NCBI RefSeq assembly: GCF_002939305.1
Contig: NZ_MVDI01000014.1
Coordinates: forward strand, 39,350-103,349
Length of the DNA: 64,000 nucleotides
Direction of reading: 5' to 3'
DNA from: Chroococcidiopsis sp. TS-821
GTDB lineage: Bacteria > Cyanobacteriota > Cyanobacteriia > Cyanobacteriales > Chroococcidiopsidaceae
The number at the start of each line of letters is the position of its first letter. Positions within the stretch are counted from its first letter, which is position 1. The translations under genes and the position numbers were made by a program. Below, one piece after another: positions 28,004 through 37,630 of the stretch. The notes under the pieces were generated by a model, which saw nothing but the letters and a program-made list of their open reading frames with translations, had not been told where the DNA came from and searched no databases.

Positions 28004-28927
28004 ATGCGATCGCATCAAACTTCCGGTCGATGGCGTTTAGGTTTAGCCTTATCGCTGTTGACAGTTTTTTTATGGGGAATTTTACCCATTGCTTTATCCG
28101 TCACCCTCCAAGTTGTTGATGTTTATACACTGACGTGGTTTCGGTTTTTAATTTCCTTTGCGTTACTCGCCGTTTTTTTAGCAAGTCGCCAGCAGTTACC
28201 GCGATGGCAAAAACTCCGCGATGCAGGATTAGGACTCGTTTTCATTGCTACAGTATTTTTAGGTATCAACTACCTACTTTTCGTCCAAGGTTTAACGCTA
28301 ACATCTGCTGGAAATGCCCAAGTTTTGATTCAACTTGCACCAGTACTGTTTGGCATAGGCGCGATCGCCGTTTTCAGAGAACGCTTCAACCGTTACCAAT
28401 CGATTGGATTAGGTATTCTCGTATTTGGTTTAGTCTTATTTTTTAACGAACAATTGCAAAGCTTACTAGTAGCAAGTTCTACGTATCTGCTTGGTAGCAG
28501 TATTTTAGTTCTCGCTGCCGCAGCTTGGGCAGTATATGCTTTAGCACAAAAACAATTATTGCGATCGCTTTCTTCTACAAACGTGATGCTACTCATATAT
28601 GGTGGTTGTGCGTTGTTATTTACACCTGTAGCAACACCACAAACAATTTTGACGCTAAGCTTACTACACTGGGGAACGCTACTCTTTTGCGGGTTAAATA
28701 CATTAATTGCCTATGGTGCATTTGCTGAAGCCCTCGAACACTGGGAAGCCTCGCGCGTCAGTGCGGTTTTGGCACTCACCCCAATCGTGACTTTGATCTC
28801 TGTCGAAGTCGTATCATCGATTCTTCCTAGTTGGATTGCCAGCGAACAATTGACACTTTTAGGTTTTGCAGGTGCAATTTTAGTCGTTACGGGTTCAATG
28901 GCGATCGCTTTAGGTAAATCTCGTTAA
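28004..28927 (+). CDS. EamA/DMT-family transporter
   Basis: The 307-residue protein has ten hydrophobic segments arranged as two EamA repeats (about residues 12-140 and 160-300). The first contains FLWGILPIALSVTLQ and the second ALAQKQLLRSLSS and CGLNTLIAYGAFAEALEHWEASRVSAVLALTPI, the typical ends of the two repeats. This family exports or imports small metabolites such as amino acids or nucleobases; the substrate is unknown. It stands alone with 49 bases to the following gene on the same strand. Confidence 0.87.
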   Translation: MRSHQTSGRWRLGLALSLLTVFLWGILPIALSVTLQVVDVYTLTWFRFLISFALLAVFLASRQQLPRWQKLRDAGLGLVFIATVFLGINYLLFVQGLTLTSAGNAQVLIQLAPVLFGIGAIAVFRERFNRYQSIGLGILVFGLVLFFNEQLQSLLVASSTYLLGSSILVLAAAAWAVYALAQKQLLRSLSSTNVMLLIYGGCALLFTPVATPQTILTLSLLHWGTLLFCGLNTLIAYGAFAEALEHWEASRVSAVLALTPIVTLISVEVVSSILPSWIASEQLTLLGFAGAILVVTGSMAIALGKSR

Positions 28928-28976
28928 ATGCAGTAGCTTGGTAAATATACTCTGTTCTCAGCGCTAATTTCGGTTT

Positions 28977-29435
28977 ATGAGTAAACAACTAGATGAAACA
29001 GTTTCGAGAGAAATTGCTAATAATATCAAAAGTAAAGCAAAACAAAGCTTTGATAATGCCTACAAAGCAGCCCTAGCAACCGATGGTGCCGTGTACGTAC
29101 AAGGATTTTTAGTCTTAGCAGCGAAACCTTATCGCATCATCGAACACAGTTGGATTGAACTTGAAGACCGCATCATCGATCCGACACTACCTTTTTTAAA
29201 CCACAAAGCCCAAGACCTTTACTACTATCCTGCACAGCAACTTACCGTCAAACAACTTAAAGCCGCCGTCGAAGAAGCACAAGAAGACTATCCTGAAGAT
29301 AACCCACTTCCGGTTTATGGTGCTGCACCGTATGAATACTATGGGGACGTGATGTTAGGTGGTGCTGAATACTTAGCAGCGTATCAAGCCGCCGAAGCCA
29401 AGTGGAAAGAATTAAACGATCCGCAATATAACTAA
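28977..29435 (+). CDS. Conserved hypothetical protein with a transglutaminase-like motif
   Basis: The 152-residue protein has no signal or membrane segment. The segment YVQGFLVLAAKPYRIIEHSW followed by IELEDRIIDPTLPF resembles the His and Asp region of small papain/transglutaminase-like domains (GY-x(n)-HAW-x(n)-VIDPT), but the catalytic Cys expected upstream is not evident, so it may be a non-catalytic relative. The C-terminal part is acidic, with several Tyr (APYEYYGDVMLGG). I do not know its function. Confidence 0.6.
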   Translation: MSKQLDETVSREIANNIKSKAKQSFDNAYKAALATDGAVYVQGFLVLAAKPYRIIEHSWIELEDRIIDPTLPFLNHKAQDLYYYPAQQLTVKQLKAAVEEAQEDYPEDNPLPVYGAAPYEYYGDVMLGGAEYLAAYQAAEAKWKELNDPQYN

Positions 29436-29637
29436 GATTTAGACTGCAAAACCTTGGTTGGGACAATACTTGCAGATTATCCAGAGTTTAGCGTTAAGTT
29501 ACTTCAAGAATTTCAGCGGGACAGTATTTTGAAGCTGTTGGTAAATATTTAGCGTTAAGTTAGTTTGTACAGTTCGCACCCCATGACTGTCTTGGTGTTG
29601 TCGTAAAGTTACAGGCTACAAAACCGCAGAGGGCAAA

Positions 29638-30765
29638 ATGCTAGAACAAAATCAACTCAGCAATGTTCACTCCGAACTCCAAGAAGGGATGTCACTTGCC
29701 AAGTGCCGCAAATGTGGCTGTATGAAGGAAACACTAGAAAACTTAGCAACTACTTTATCCACGAATCCGACTGACACTACGTCAGATTTACTTAGAAATA
29801 CCCAGCATTGGCTGAGTCAAATGGAGCCTATCCAGTATTCCTGTATAGGATGCGCCCACTGTTTTCCTGCGGTAGCAACCAACTCTATTCACCAAATCTT
29901 TCCTGAATCTGCCCAAAGTTACTCATCAAAGTGCGGGTTTGAGGTCAGAGAAAACACCCTCTTTCCAGTTCCTGGAGAGTATTTTGCTCTCTGTCATGGA
30001 GAGGATTGCCCAGTTGCAGTTTCAACACTTGCTAGCGTCGGACTGGCGGAACAACTAGCGAATCTCAAACCTAGAGAACTCTGTATAGTAGGTAAAACTG
30101 AGACAGAAAATATTGGAATTGACAAGGTTATTAAAAACATCGTAAGTAACTCAACTATTCGATTTTTGCTATTAACAGGAAAAGACTCCGAGGGGCATCA
30201 AAGTGGAAAAACCCTACTGGCACTTGCTGCAAATGGAGTGGACGATCGCATGAAAGTGCTCGGTTCTCCTGGTAAGCGTCCTGTGTTGAAAAACGTCACT
30301 TATGAAGAGGTGGAGGCTTTTCGCAAGCAGGTGCAAGTTGTCGATTTAATCGAATGCGAGGATGTGGAGAGAATAGTTGAGAAAATGCAGGAACTCACCA
30401 AATCACTGTCTTCATCATGTGGTTGTGCGAAAGGTGAGACTCAGGCGGTACAACCATTGACTGCACCCGTTATTCAGTCCCAAGAGCCAGCTCAGTTCCG
30501 AATGGACAAAGCAGGTTATTTTGTTATTTTTCCACAACCCGATAAGGGAATCATTCTAGTAGAACAATATTCCTATAACAACGTACTTTTAAGATCAATT
30601 GAAGGAAAAAACGCTAGGAGCCTCTATGGGACAATCGTTGAAAATGGTTGGGTGACGCAGCTAGATCATGCTGCCTATTTAGGCAAGGAGTTGGCAAAAG
30701 CACAACTATCAATGCAATTAGGTTTTAAGTATGTCCAGGATGAAGCGGACTCTTCCAGTCTATAA
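29638..30765 (+). CDS. MtrA-like / DUF4346 protein with N-terminal cysteine motifs
   Basis: The 375-residue protein has three parts. Residues 20-80 hold CRKCGCM and CIGCAHC, possible metal or Fe-S sites. Residues about 110-255 strongly resemble subunit A of methanogen tetrahydromethanopterin S-methyltransferase: VPGEYFALCHGEDCPVAVST, GKTETENIGIDKVIKNIVSN, IRFLLLTGKDSEGHQSGKTL and KRPVLKNVTYEEVEAFRKQV. The GHQSG histidine sits where I believe MtrA binds its corrinoid. Residues about 285-365 (DKAGYFVIFPQPDKGIILVE, AAYLGKELAKAQLS) match DUF4346. A role in one-carbon or corrinoid chemistry is inferred. A GAGGG ribosome binding site precedes the start. Confidence 0.8.
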   Translation: MLEQNQLSNVHSELQEGMSLAKCRKCGCMKETLENLATTLSTNPTDTTSDLLRNTQHWLSQMEPIQYSCIGCAHCFPAVATNSIHQIFPESAQSYSSKCGFEVRENTLFPVPGEYFALCHGEDCPVAVSTLASVGLAEQLANLKPRELCIVGKTETENIGIDKVIKNIVSNSTIRFLLLTGKDSEGHQSGKTLLALAANGVDDRMKVLGSPGKRPVLKNVTYEEVEAFRKQVQVVDLIECEDVERIVEKMQELTKSLSSSCGCAKGETQAVQPLTAPVIQSQEPAQFRMDKAGYFVIFPQPDKGIILVEQYSYNNVLLRSIEGKNARSLYGTIVENGWVTQLDHAAYLGKELAKAQLSMQLGFKYVQDEADSSSL

Positions 30766-30849
30766 GTTATGAACTATTGCTGTGTAAGCGGTTTAACACT
30801 GCGTTGCAGCGGATAGAAGAAAGATTTTGGTGACGTTATATTCCTTAAG

Positions 30850-31124
30850 TTACCAACACAGAGCATAGAAACAGAAGAAATTGGTGCAGAGAACCACAAT
30901 ACCAGCACCACTCATCACCATAAGTTCTGGAGGCGTACTAAACGCAAGTTGATACGCAGCCTTTACAAATACAGCTACAGCCGATACAAACATTATGCAG
31001 CCCTTAAACATAGCTGATTGGGCATGAGCCTTGCTGCTACCCATGTTGATGACATATCAACTGCATATGCGATTGCATTACCCAGCATATCGAGTGAGTC
31101 ACCCGTTAACGCTAGTTCGGTCAT
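30850..31124 (-). pseudogene. Frameshifted cation-transporter fragment
   Basis: From 31124 one frame reads MTELALTGDSLDMLGNAIAY then AVDMSSTW, matching the second membrane helix of cyanobacterial cation-diffusion-like transporters (LLADSLDMLADALVYA-type). Near 31045 the match continues in a different frame as GSSKAHAQSAMFKGCIMFVS, then SGAGIVVLCTNFFCF, matching the third and fourth helices. The piece lacks the protein's start and end and holds one frameshift, so it is a decayed remnant. The region to its right (31125-31376) holds nothing recognisable except a likely upstream area for the nuclease gene. Confidence 0.55.
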
Positions 31125-31376
31125 ATTCCTGATAGGAATTCAATACAAAATATTACAGAATTGATACCAAGCACTGTTCGCAAAACTTTGCTTTGCCGCT
31201 TATTAAGCTTTTCTAATTCACATGATTTCTTTTAACAAACGTAAAAGTAAACCAATGACCAATCAGTTTTAATCTTCCGATAGAGATTTGTTAAAGTTCC
31301 TGTGGGATTTGTAGAAAGTGGCAGACTACGGACGATCTGTAGCTGCGATCGCACTTACAATCCCAGAGGTGATTAA

Positions 31377-34300
31377 ATGGCAGCGGTTAATTCGGAAAAC
31401 GGTTACTCGCAAAACTTTGATGCTTTGATTAATTCTGGTTCCGCAACTTGGGCGAATGACGCGACAATTCCAAGTTGGTACACCGCAAGAACCGGAACCG
31501 GAACAAGTATTGTTGCATCTAACGGCAGTAGTAATGCAGGAAATCTTTATAGCTTTGGCTTAGTAGGTAGTAGCGATCGCGCTTTAGGTTCGATTGGTTC
31601 AGGAAATGCAGCAGCAGGAGATTTTTATTGGGGAGTACGCTTAGTTAACAATACCAATCAAACAATTACCGGATTAGATATCAGTTACGTTGGCGAACAA
31701 TGGCGCTTTAGCGGTGCAAACGCCCCGCAAACAGTTGATTTTTCCTACCAAATTGGAGCGCAGAATTTAACTAGCGGCAATTGGATAGATTTTGACCCTC
31801 TCGATTTTACTAGTCCTGTTACCAGCGGTACAACAGGCGCACTCAATGGCAATGCCGATGCTAATCGTACTTTTAAATCTGCAACGTTAACCAATTTAGT
31901 TTTAGAAGCAGAACAAGAAATTTGGTTACGCTGGTTCGATCCCGATCATCCAGGTGCAGACCATGGTTTAGCTATTGATGATTTTACAGTTGCAATTAGC
32001 GAACAGGGAGGTTCCGATCCTGTTGAACCTGGTAATATACGAATTTTTGATATTCAAGGAACATCGCACCGATCGCCTTTAGCAGGACAACAAGTGACAA
32101 ACGTTCCTGGAATCGTCACCGCAGTGAGGAATAATGGCTTTTACATTCAAGATGCAACAGGTGACGGCAACGAGGCAACCTCAGATGGTATTTTTATCTT
32201 TACTTCTTCTGCTCCTAATGTTGCGGTAGGCGATGCAGTTTTGGCAAGTGGAATAGTAGGCGAGTTTCGTCCTGGTGGTGCAAATAGTGGTAACTTGACA
32301 ACAACGCAAATTAGTGGTGCGAGTTTTAACATACTATCGCGTGGTAATGCGCTACCAGAAGCAACAATTATTGGTATAGAAGGAAGAAAGCCACCTACTG
32401 AGAGAATTTATGGCAATGCTGTAGGTGGTAATGTCGAAAATCCTGGTAACGAATTTAATCCGCAACGCAACGGACTCGACTTTTACGAAAGTTTAGAGGG
32501 AATGCGCGTGCAGGTTGATGGCGGTGTTGTTGTCGGTCCTACGAACCAGTTTAATGAAATTTGGGTACTAGGAGACAACGGGATAGCGGCGACAGGGCGC
32601 ACTCCGCGTGGTGGAATTGTCATCAGTCCTGACGATTTTAACCCCGAACGCATTCAGATTCAAATTGATAGTACATTGACGCCAGGGTCTGCACCGCAAG
32701 TCAATGTTGGCGATCGCTTAGATAGCGTTACTGGCATTCTCGACTACAGCTTTGGTAACTTTGAAGTATTAAGCACAGTTCCTGTCACCGCAACACCAGG
32801 AGGGTTACAGCGCGAAGTCACGACATTAGATCCAGTAGGCGATCGCTTAACGGTTGCCTCTTACAATATCGAAAATTTTCATCCTGGTAGCCCCGCATCG
32901 CAAATTAACGGTATCGCCAAACATATCGCCCAAAACTTGAAAGCACCAGATATCATTGCTTTGCAAGAAGTTCAGGATAACTCTGGTCCTACAAATGATG
33001 GTATTGTGGATGCTGCACAATCGTATCAAGTATTAATCAATGCGATCGCATCTGCTGGCGGTCCTACTTACAAATTCCGCGACATTGCCCCTATTGACGG
33101 ACAAGATGGCGGACAACCTGGCGGTAACATTCGCGTCGGCTATCTCTACAACCCCGAACGCGCGAACTTTATCGATCGCCCTGGCGGTACTGCAACGAGT
33201 GAAACAACAGTTATTAACGGTCGCTTGTCAGAAAGTCCTGGTAGAGTAGAACCAAATGACCCCGCATTTACTGCTAGCCGCAAACCACTTGCAGGTGAGT
33301 TTGTTTTTAACGGTCAGCGGTTATTTTTAATCAACAATCACTTTAGTGCAAAAAGTGGTAGCGATCCGCTATTTGGTCGCTTTCAACCTCCTACTAACAA
33401 TCGCGAGGATGTTCGTGCAGAACAAGCAAGAATTAATCGCGAGTTTGTCGAAGATATCTTAGCTGCAAATTCGGACGCGAGAGCGATCGTCTTAGGTGAC
33501 TTGAATGAATTTCAGTTCTTCCCGCCTTTGAAAGTTCTAGAAGGTGGTGCTGAACAAGTCCTCAACAATTTAACTGAAACGCTACCAGAAAATGAACGCT
33601 ACAGCTACATTTTTCAAGGTAACTCGCAAGCCCTCGATCACATTTTAGTGACAGATAGCTTATTACCCAAAGCTGAATACGATATCGTCCATGTTAATGC
33701 AGAATTTGCCGATCAAGATAGCGACCACGAGCCGTTACTCTCGCGCTTTGCGCTAGCAAATCCAACATCTACAGTAGGTAATTCTCGCTTAGTATTTGGA
33801 ACTGCTGGAGATGATGAAATCGCCGCCCAAGGTAGACAAACTATTTTTGCAGGGAATGGCGATGACTTAGTAGGTCCTGCACCAAGTTCAATAGGAAGCA
33901 ATATTATTAATGGTGGCAGGGGTAACGATGAATTATTTGCTCGCAGCAATGATACTTTACTCGGTGGTATCGGTAATGATTATTTAAATGCCGCAGATGG
34001 TACGGGTAATAACCAACTATACGGCGGTATTGGTAATGACACGTTGTTTGCTGGGGGAACGCACGATCAACTTTACGGTCAATTCGGCAATGATGTCCTT
34101 TATGCTGGTAACGGTGGTAATTTCCTCAGTGGTGGTTTTGGTAACGATCAGTTTTGGATTGCGTTAAATCAACTACCAGAAACAGCAAACACAATTACTG
34201 ACTTTAATCTAGGTAATAACGTGCTGGGAATTAGTGGAGTTGCCGAAATTAACTCGTTTGATGACCTCACTATTACACAAAGCGGTGCCAATACAGTGAT

Positions 34301-34382
34301 TCGTGCTTTAAATCAAGATATCGCTGTCCTCACAGGTGTTCAAGCGAATACACTCAACAGTAACAGGTTTGTGTTTGCATAA
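31377..34382 (+). CDS. Secreted nuclease: endonuclease/exonuclease/phosphatase domain with RTX repeats
   Basis: The 1001-residue protein has no N-terminal signal peptide. Residues 1-210 form an unassigned beta-rich domain; about 220-460 look like an OB-like nuclease-associated domain (TSHRSPLAGQQVTNVPGIVT). About 490-790 is an EEP nuclease domain with VASYNIENF, DIIALQEVQ, VLGDLNEF, ALDHILVTD and DSDHEPLL, giving the metal and catalytic residues. From about 810 to 920 lie RTX-type repeats (GGRGNDELF, GGIGNDYLN, GGIGNDTLF, GQFGNDVLY, GGFGNDQFW). RTX repeats and the missing signal peptide suggest type I secretion with calcium-dependent folding outside the cell. It probably degrades extracellular nucleic acid for phosphate or release from biofilm. 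Confidence 0.9.
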   Translation: MAAVNSENGYSQNFDALINSGSATWANDATIPSWYTARTGTGTSIVASNGSSNAGNLYSFGLVGSSDRALGSIGSGNAAAGDFYWGVRLVNNTNQTITGLDISYVGEQWRFSGANAPQTVDFSYQIGAQNLTSGNWIDFDPLDFTSPVTSGTTGALNGNADANRTFKSATLTNLVLEAEQEIWLRWFDPDHPGADHGLAIDDFTVAISEQGGSDPVEPGNIRIFDIQGTSHRSPLAGQQVTNVPGIVTAVRNNGFYIQDATGDGNEATSDGIFIFTSSAPNVAVGDAVLASGIVGEFRPGGANSGNLTTTQISGASFNILSRGNALPEATIIGIEGRKPPTERIYGNAVGGNVENPGNEFNPQRNGLDFYESLEGMRVQVDGGVVVGPTNQFNEIWVLGDNGIAATGRTPRGGIVISPDDFNPERIQIQIDSTLTPGSAPQVNVGDRLDSVTGILDYSFGNFEVLSTVPVTATPGGLQREVTTLDPVGDRLTVASYNIENFHPGSPASQINGIAKHIAQNLKAPDIIALQEVQDNSGPTNDGIVDAAQSYQVLINAIASAGGPTYKFRDIAPIDGQDGGQPGGNIRVGYLYNPERANFIDRPGGTATSETTVINGRLSESPGRVEPNDPAFTASRKPLAGEFVFNGQRLFLINNHFSAKSGSDPLFGRFQPPTNNREDVRAEQARINREFVEDILAANSDARAIVLGDLNEFQFFPPLKVLEGGAEQVLNNLTETLPENERYSYIFQGNSQALDHILVTDSLLPKAEYDIVHVNAEFADQDSDHEPLLSRFALANPTSTVGNSRLVFGTAGDDEIAAQGRQTIFAGNGDDLVGPAPSSIGSNIINGGRGNDELFARSNDTLLGGIGNDYLNAADGTGNNQLYGGIGNDTLFAGGTHDQLYGQFGNDVLYAGNGGNFLSGGFGNDQFWIALNQLPETANTITDFNLGNNVLGISGVAEINSFDDLTITQSGANTVIRALNQDIAVLTGVQANTLNSNRFVFA

Positions 34383-34435
34383 CAATCACGTAGCGAAAGA
34401 ACTTCTCCTGTGCACCTTTGCTTTTCTACTCTTTT

Positions 34436-34484
34436 AACTCCTGCGATAAAACTACTTCAGTCTTATGCAGGAGGTTTTTTATTT
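34436..34484 (+). terminator. Likely terminator after the RTX nuclease gene
   Basis: CTCCTGC (34438-34444) can pair with GCAGGAG (34467-34473) across a 22-base loop, and TTTTTTATTT follows. It lies about 55 bases after the nuclease stop and just before the convergent gene ending at 34490. Confidence 0.6.
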
Positions 34485-34489
34485 GATGT

Positions 34490-35404
34490 TTACAAGCAAG
34501 CTTCGGTTGTCCAATCTTGAGAACCTCGCCCTTGGCGACAGCGCTGTTGTCTACCAGCCCATACCATCCGCCACTGCGATTGATTCGCTACTGGCTCAAA
34601 TTCTACGCGATAACGTACATCTTGCACCGAATCATCAGGTAAATTGTTTTGCGTAATCGTCACGACAACTTGCTGAGGATTGCGATCGTCAACAGTGACA
34701 GTTTGCTGAAAATTACCTTCTTGTGGTTCTTGAAATCCAAATGCAGCGATCGCCATTTCTCTGGGATTGCTTCCAGTTAACTCTGAACTGATTTGTTCTA
34801 GATTAATTGCACTATAACTATCGCGCTCGTTGGTTGCAGTTAGACACTCTGAGACAAGCGTGAGGTTATTTCCTGATATTGTATAAGTCTGCGTGACTGC
34901 TTGGTTATTTTTAGTAATGTTCGCTTGAATTTGTCCAGGGTTAACAACAAGCGACTGAACTTGAACGCGATCGCCTAACGATACAGAATTTACATTCTGC
35001 GGATTATTCGTTACATTCAGAATTGGGGACAAATAAGCTGCCTCTGTTCCATTAACCATTAATATAGTTACCGCATCTTCATCACCGTCATTATTGATAT
35101 CTGCAAACGCGATCGAACCTGGCTTGTCTACTAACGTAACTGTTACTCCTTTGGCTTGATTTTGATAAATGCCATTTTGGAGTTGAACTGAACCAATACT
35201 AGGTAGCTGATAAGTCATGTTTTTCACTCGCGCAGCTTTTTGACACCAAGCTTGCTTCTGCGGCGTCCAATGTTCGCGCGTTCTACAGTTATACCAAGGT
35301 TGTGCAGATGGTGCATTGTTTTGAGCGTTTGCTAAATTCATCAAAGGCATCAACCCCAAGGCTGCACTGATAGCAAACAAGATCATTCTACCTCGAATTT
35401 TCAT
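34490..35404 (-). CDS. Exported protein of unknown function
   Basis: The mature part follows a signal peptide (hydrophobic core about residues 7-24, ending NANA-like NLANA). A Cys/Trp-rich segment (PWYNCRTREHWTPQKQAWCQK) follows, then ADINNDGDEDAVTILMVNGT, an acidic loop like calcium-binding FG-GAP or dockerin-like sites, and a largely beta-rich remainder ending with two Cys. The frame extends to a GTG at 35413, but the ATG at 35404 is preferred. It is convergent with the nuclease gene. I do not recognise a family; periplasmic or outer-surface location is inferred. Confidence 0.65.
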   Translation of the reverse strand: MKIRGRMILFAISAALGLMPLMNLANAQNNAPSAQPWYNCRTREHWTPQKQAWCQKAARVKNMTYQLPSIGSVQLQNGIYQNQAKGVTVTLVDKPGSIAFADINNDGDEDAVTILMVNGTEAAYLSPILNVTNNPQNVNSVSLGDRVQVQSLVVNPGQIQANITKNNQAVTQTYTISGNNLTLVSECLTATNERDSYSAINLEQISSELTGSNPREMAIAAFGFQEPQEGNFQQTVTVDDRNPQQVVVTITQNNLPDDSVQDVRYRVEFEPVANQSQWRMVWAGRQQRCRQGRGSQDWTTEACL

Positions 35405-35679
35405 TCCTCTCACCGAATAAATAACTATCAGTTATTGACGTGTATTTCAGCAAAATCCTTCCCGTAACTTCATGCTGCTTAAAAGTTCTGATGATACTTT
35501 GCCTTTAGCTTCAATTTGCTTACTTAACTGATGTTATGTGCTTAGATAATAGAAATCACCAAACATTAATTTTGATTAAGTTTTCAGGTTTTTCATCTTT
35601 GTTGCTTGATGTAAAAGCGTAGTTCACTAGTAGATACAGTCCTTGGCTAAGCTTCTTACACTTTAAAACAGGAACTATT

Positions 35680-36732
35680 ATGCAGCTTAAAAAACTTGAA
35701 CTTGGCAAAGAGTATCCGATCGCAGAAGAAGTAGCAGCAATAAAAGAAATTGAAGAAATTAGTATTGATGCGCTTAAACAAAGTTTTCCAGATAATACTA
35801 GACCTGTTTTACGCGATGCTCATCCAAAACATCATGGCTGTGTGAGAGCAGAATTTGTTATCGATGAAGATATTCCCCAAGAACTCAAAGTAGGAATTTT
35901 TAAATACCCTCGTACTTTTACTGCGGCAATTCGTTTCTCTAATAATAAAGTAATCGACGATACAAAGAAAGATGTTCGAGGAATGGCAATTAAGCTTCTT
36001 GGAGTGGAAGGTGAAAAAATATTAGAGCGACAAAAATATGAAAAAACGCAGGATTTACTACTAATCAATCATCCTGTTTTCTTTATTAAAGATGTACAAG
36101 ATTACGTTGATTTTTTTAGAGCTAGACAATTAGAAAAAGGTAATTTACCACTGAAATTTTTCTTTCTCAATCCTAATCCATTTAAATGGCATTTACGAGA
36201 ATTTATTATTGGCATGGTGATGCTCAATAAAAAAGTGAGTAGTCCCCTAGCGATTCAGTATTGGAGTAGTACGCCTTATAAACTAGGCGATCGCGCTATC
36301 AAATTCACTGTAATACCAAGTTCGACAAATCCTATACCCCCCGTTACTCAAACAGCAGACTATCTTCGTCAAGCAATGATTGAGCATCTAAATCATCAAG
36401 ATGCTAGCTTTGATTTCTTAATTCAGTTGCAAACAAATCCCAAAACAATGCCAATTGAAGATCCAAGAATTGAATGGAGATCGCCGTTTCAGAAAGTAGC
36501 AAAAATTAGAATTCCTCGCCAGCAATTCGATTCTCCCCAACAAATGGAATTTTGCGAACATTTATCATTCACACCTTGGCATTCTTTACCTGAACATCAA
36601 CCTTTAGGGGGAGTCAATCGCGCGCGCAAGCAAGTCTATGAAGCTCTCTCAGAACTTCGTCATAGCTTAAATAATGTTGATGTAAAAGAACCAACAGAAG
36701 AAGAATTTTTGACACTATGGAATTTAGTATAG
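35680..36732 (+). CDS. Minimal catalase-like heme protein
   Basis: The 350-residue protein matches the catalase core but is much shorter than catalase (about 480 or more). It has a His in RDAHPKHHGC (H48) aligned with the distal His, RFSNN and DVRGMAIKL at 85-105, the Asn of LLINHPVFFIKD (N130), and RARKQVY (Y320), which fits the R-x-x-x-Y heme-proximal motif. Such small proteins resemble the catalase-related allene oxide synthases and lipid-peroxide enzymes, so it may act on lipid hydroperoxides instead of hydrogen peroxide. It stands alone with no obvious partner. Confidence 0.8.
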   Translation: MQLKKLELGKEYPIAEEVAAIKEIEEISIDALKQSFPDNTRPVLRDAHPKHHGCVRAEFVIDEDIPQELKVGIFKYPRTFTAAIRFSNNKVIDDTKKDVRGMAIKLLGVEGEKILERQKYEKTQDLLLINHPVFFIKDVQDYVDFFRARQLEKGNLPLKFFFLNPNPFKWHLREFIIGMVMLNKKVSSPLAIQYWSSTPYKLGDRAIKFTVIPSSTNPIPPVTQTADYLRQAMIEHLNHQDASFDFLIQLQTNPKTMPIEDPRIEWRSPFQKVAKIRIPRQQFDSPQQMEFCEHLSFTPWHSLPEHQPLGGVNRARKQVYEALSELRHSLNNVDVKEPTEEEFLTLWNLV

Positions 36733-36775
36733 CTTATGGGCTAGTAATTAGTAAATTGACTATTTATATAAACAT

Positions 36776-37630
36776 CTATTCAAAGACTACTGTACGATTA
36801 CCATAAACTAAAACGCGATTTTGTAAATGCGATCGCACTGCTCTTGCTAACACTACGCGCTCTAAATCTTTCCCTTTGCGAATTAAATCAGCTACATCAT
36901 CGCGGTGACTAACGCGTGCTACATCTTGTTCAATAATTGGTCCGGCATCGAGTTCAGGTGTAACATAATGTGCTGTAGCACCAATAATTTTGACTCCTCG
37001 TTCATAAGCTTGATGATAAGGACTTGCACCGATGAAAGCAGGTAAAAAAGAGTGATGAATATTAATAATATTAGGAAACTCATTAATAAAATCTGGACTG
37101 ACAATCTGCATATATTTTGCCAATACCACTAAATCTATTTTGTAGCGCTGTAACAGTTCGAGTTGTTGCGCTTCTTGAATCGATTTATTTTCTTTTGTGA
37201 TAGGAAGATGATGAAAATCAATACTAAATTGTTCAGCAACTTCTTTTAAATCAGGATGATTGCTAATAATTAAAGGAATTTCAGCAGTAAATTCTTTAGC
37301 TTTTTGCCGCCAGATTAGGTCAAATAAACAATGATCTTGCTTGCTTACCCAAATGGCAATACGCGGAACAGTATCAGAAAAATGTAATTGCCAATGCGCT
37401 TGTAACGGTTGGGCGATCGCACCGAATGCTGGCGCAATTAATTCGCGTGGTAAATTAAAACCATCAAGCTGCCATTCAATGCGCGTCAAAAACAAACCTG
37501 CTGCAAAATCCGTATGCTGATCTGCGTGAATAATATTACCGCCATTAGCGTAGATAAAGTTAGCAATTTTGGCGACTAAGCCTTTTTGATCCGGACACGA
37601 AATGAGTAAAGTTGCAGTAGGAGGGTTCAT
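36776..37630 (-). CDS. purU: Formyltetrahydrofolate deformylase
   Basis: It hydrolyses 10-formyltetrahydrofolate to formate and tetrahydrofolate. Residues 1-80 are an ACT-type regulatory domain (LLISCPDQKGLVAKIANFIY). The C-terminal formyl-transferase-like domain carries NIHHSFLPAF (Asn and His), HYVTPELDAGPI (Asp), and GVKIIGATA, giving the Asn-His-Asp set of the family. The 284-residue length is normal. Its ATG overlaps the stop of the DUF4340 gene by four bases, which is unusual company for purU and implies cotranslation with the ABC system upstream. Confidence 0.95.
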   Translation of the reverse strand: MNPPTATLLISCPDQKGLVAKIANFIYANGGNIIHADQHTDFAAGLFLTRIEWQLDGFNLPRELIAPAFGAIAQPLQAHWQLHFSDTVPRIAIWVSKQDHCLFDLIWRQKAKEFTAEIPLIISNHPDLKEVAEQFSIDFHHLPITKENKSIQEAQQLELLQRYKIDLVVLAKYMQIVSPDFINEFPNIINIHHSFLPAFIGASPYHQAYERGVKIIGATAHYVTPELDAGPIIEQDVARVSHRDDVADLIRKGKDLERVVLARAVRSHLQNRVLVYGNRTVVFE

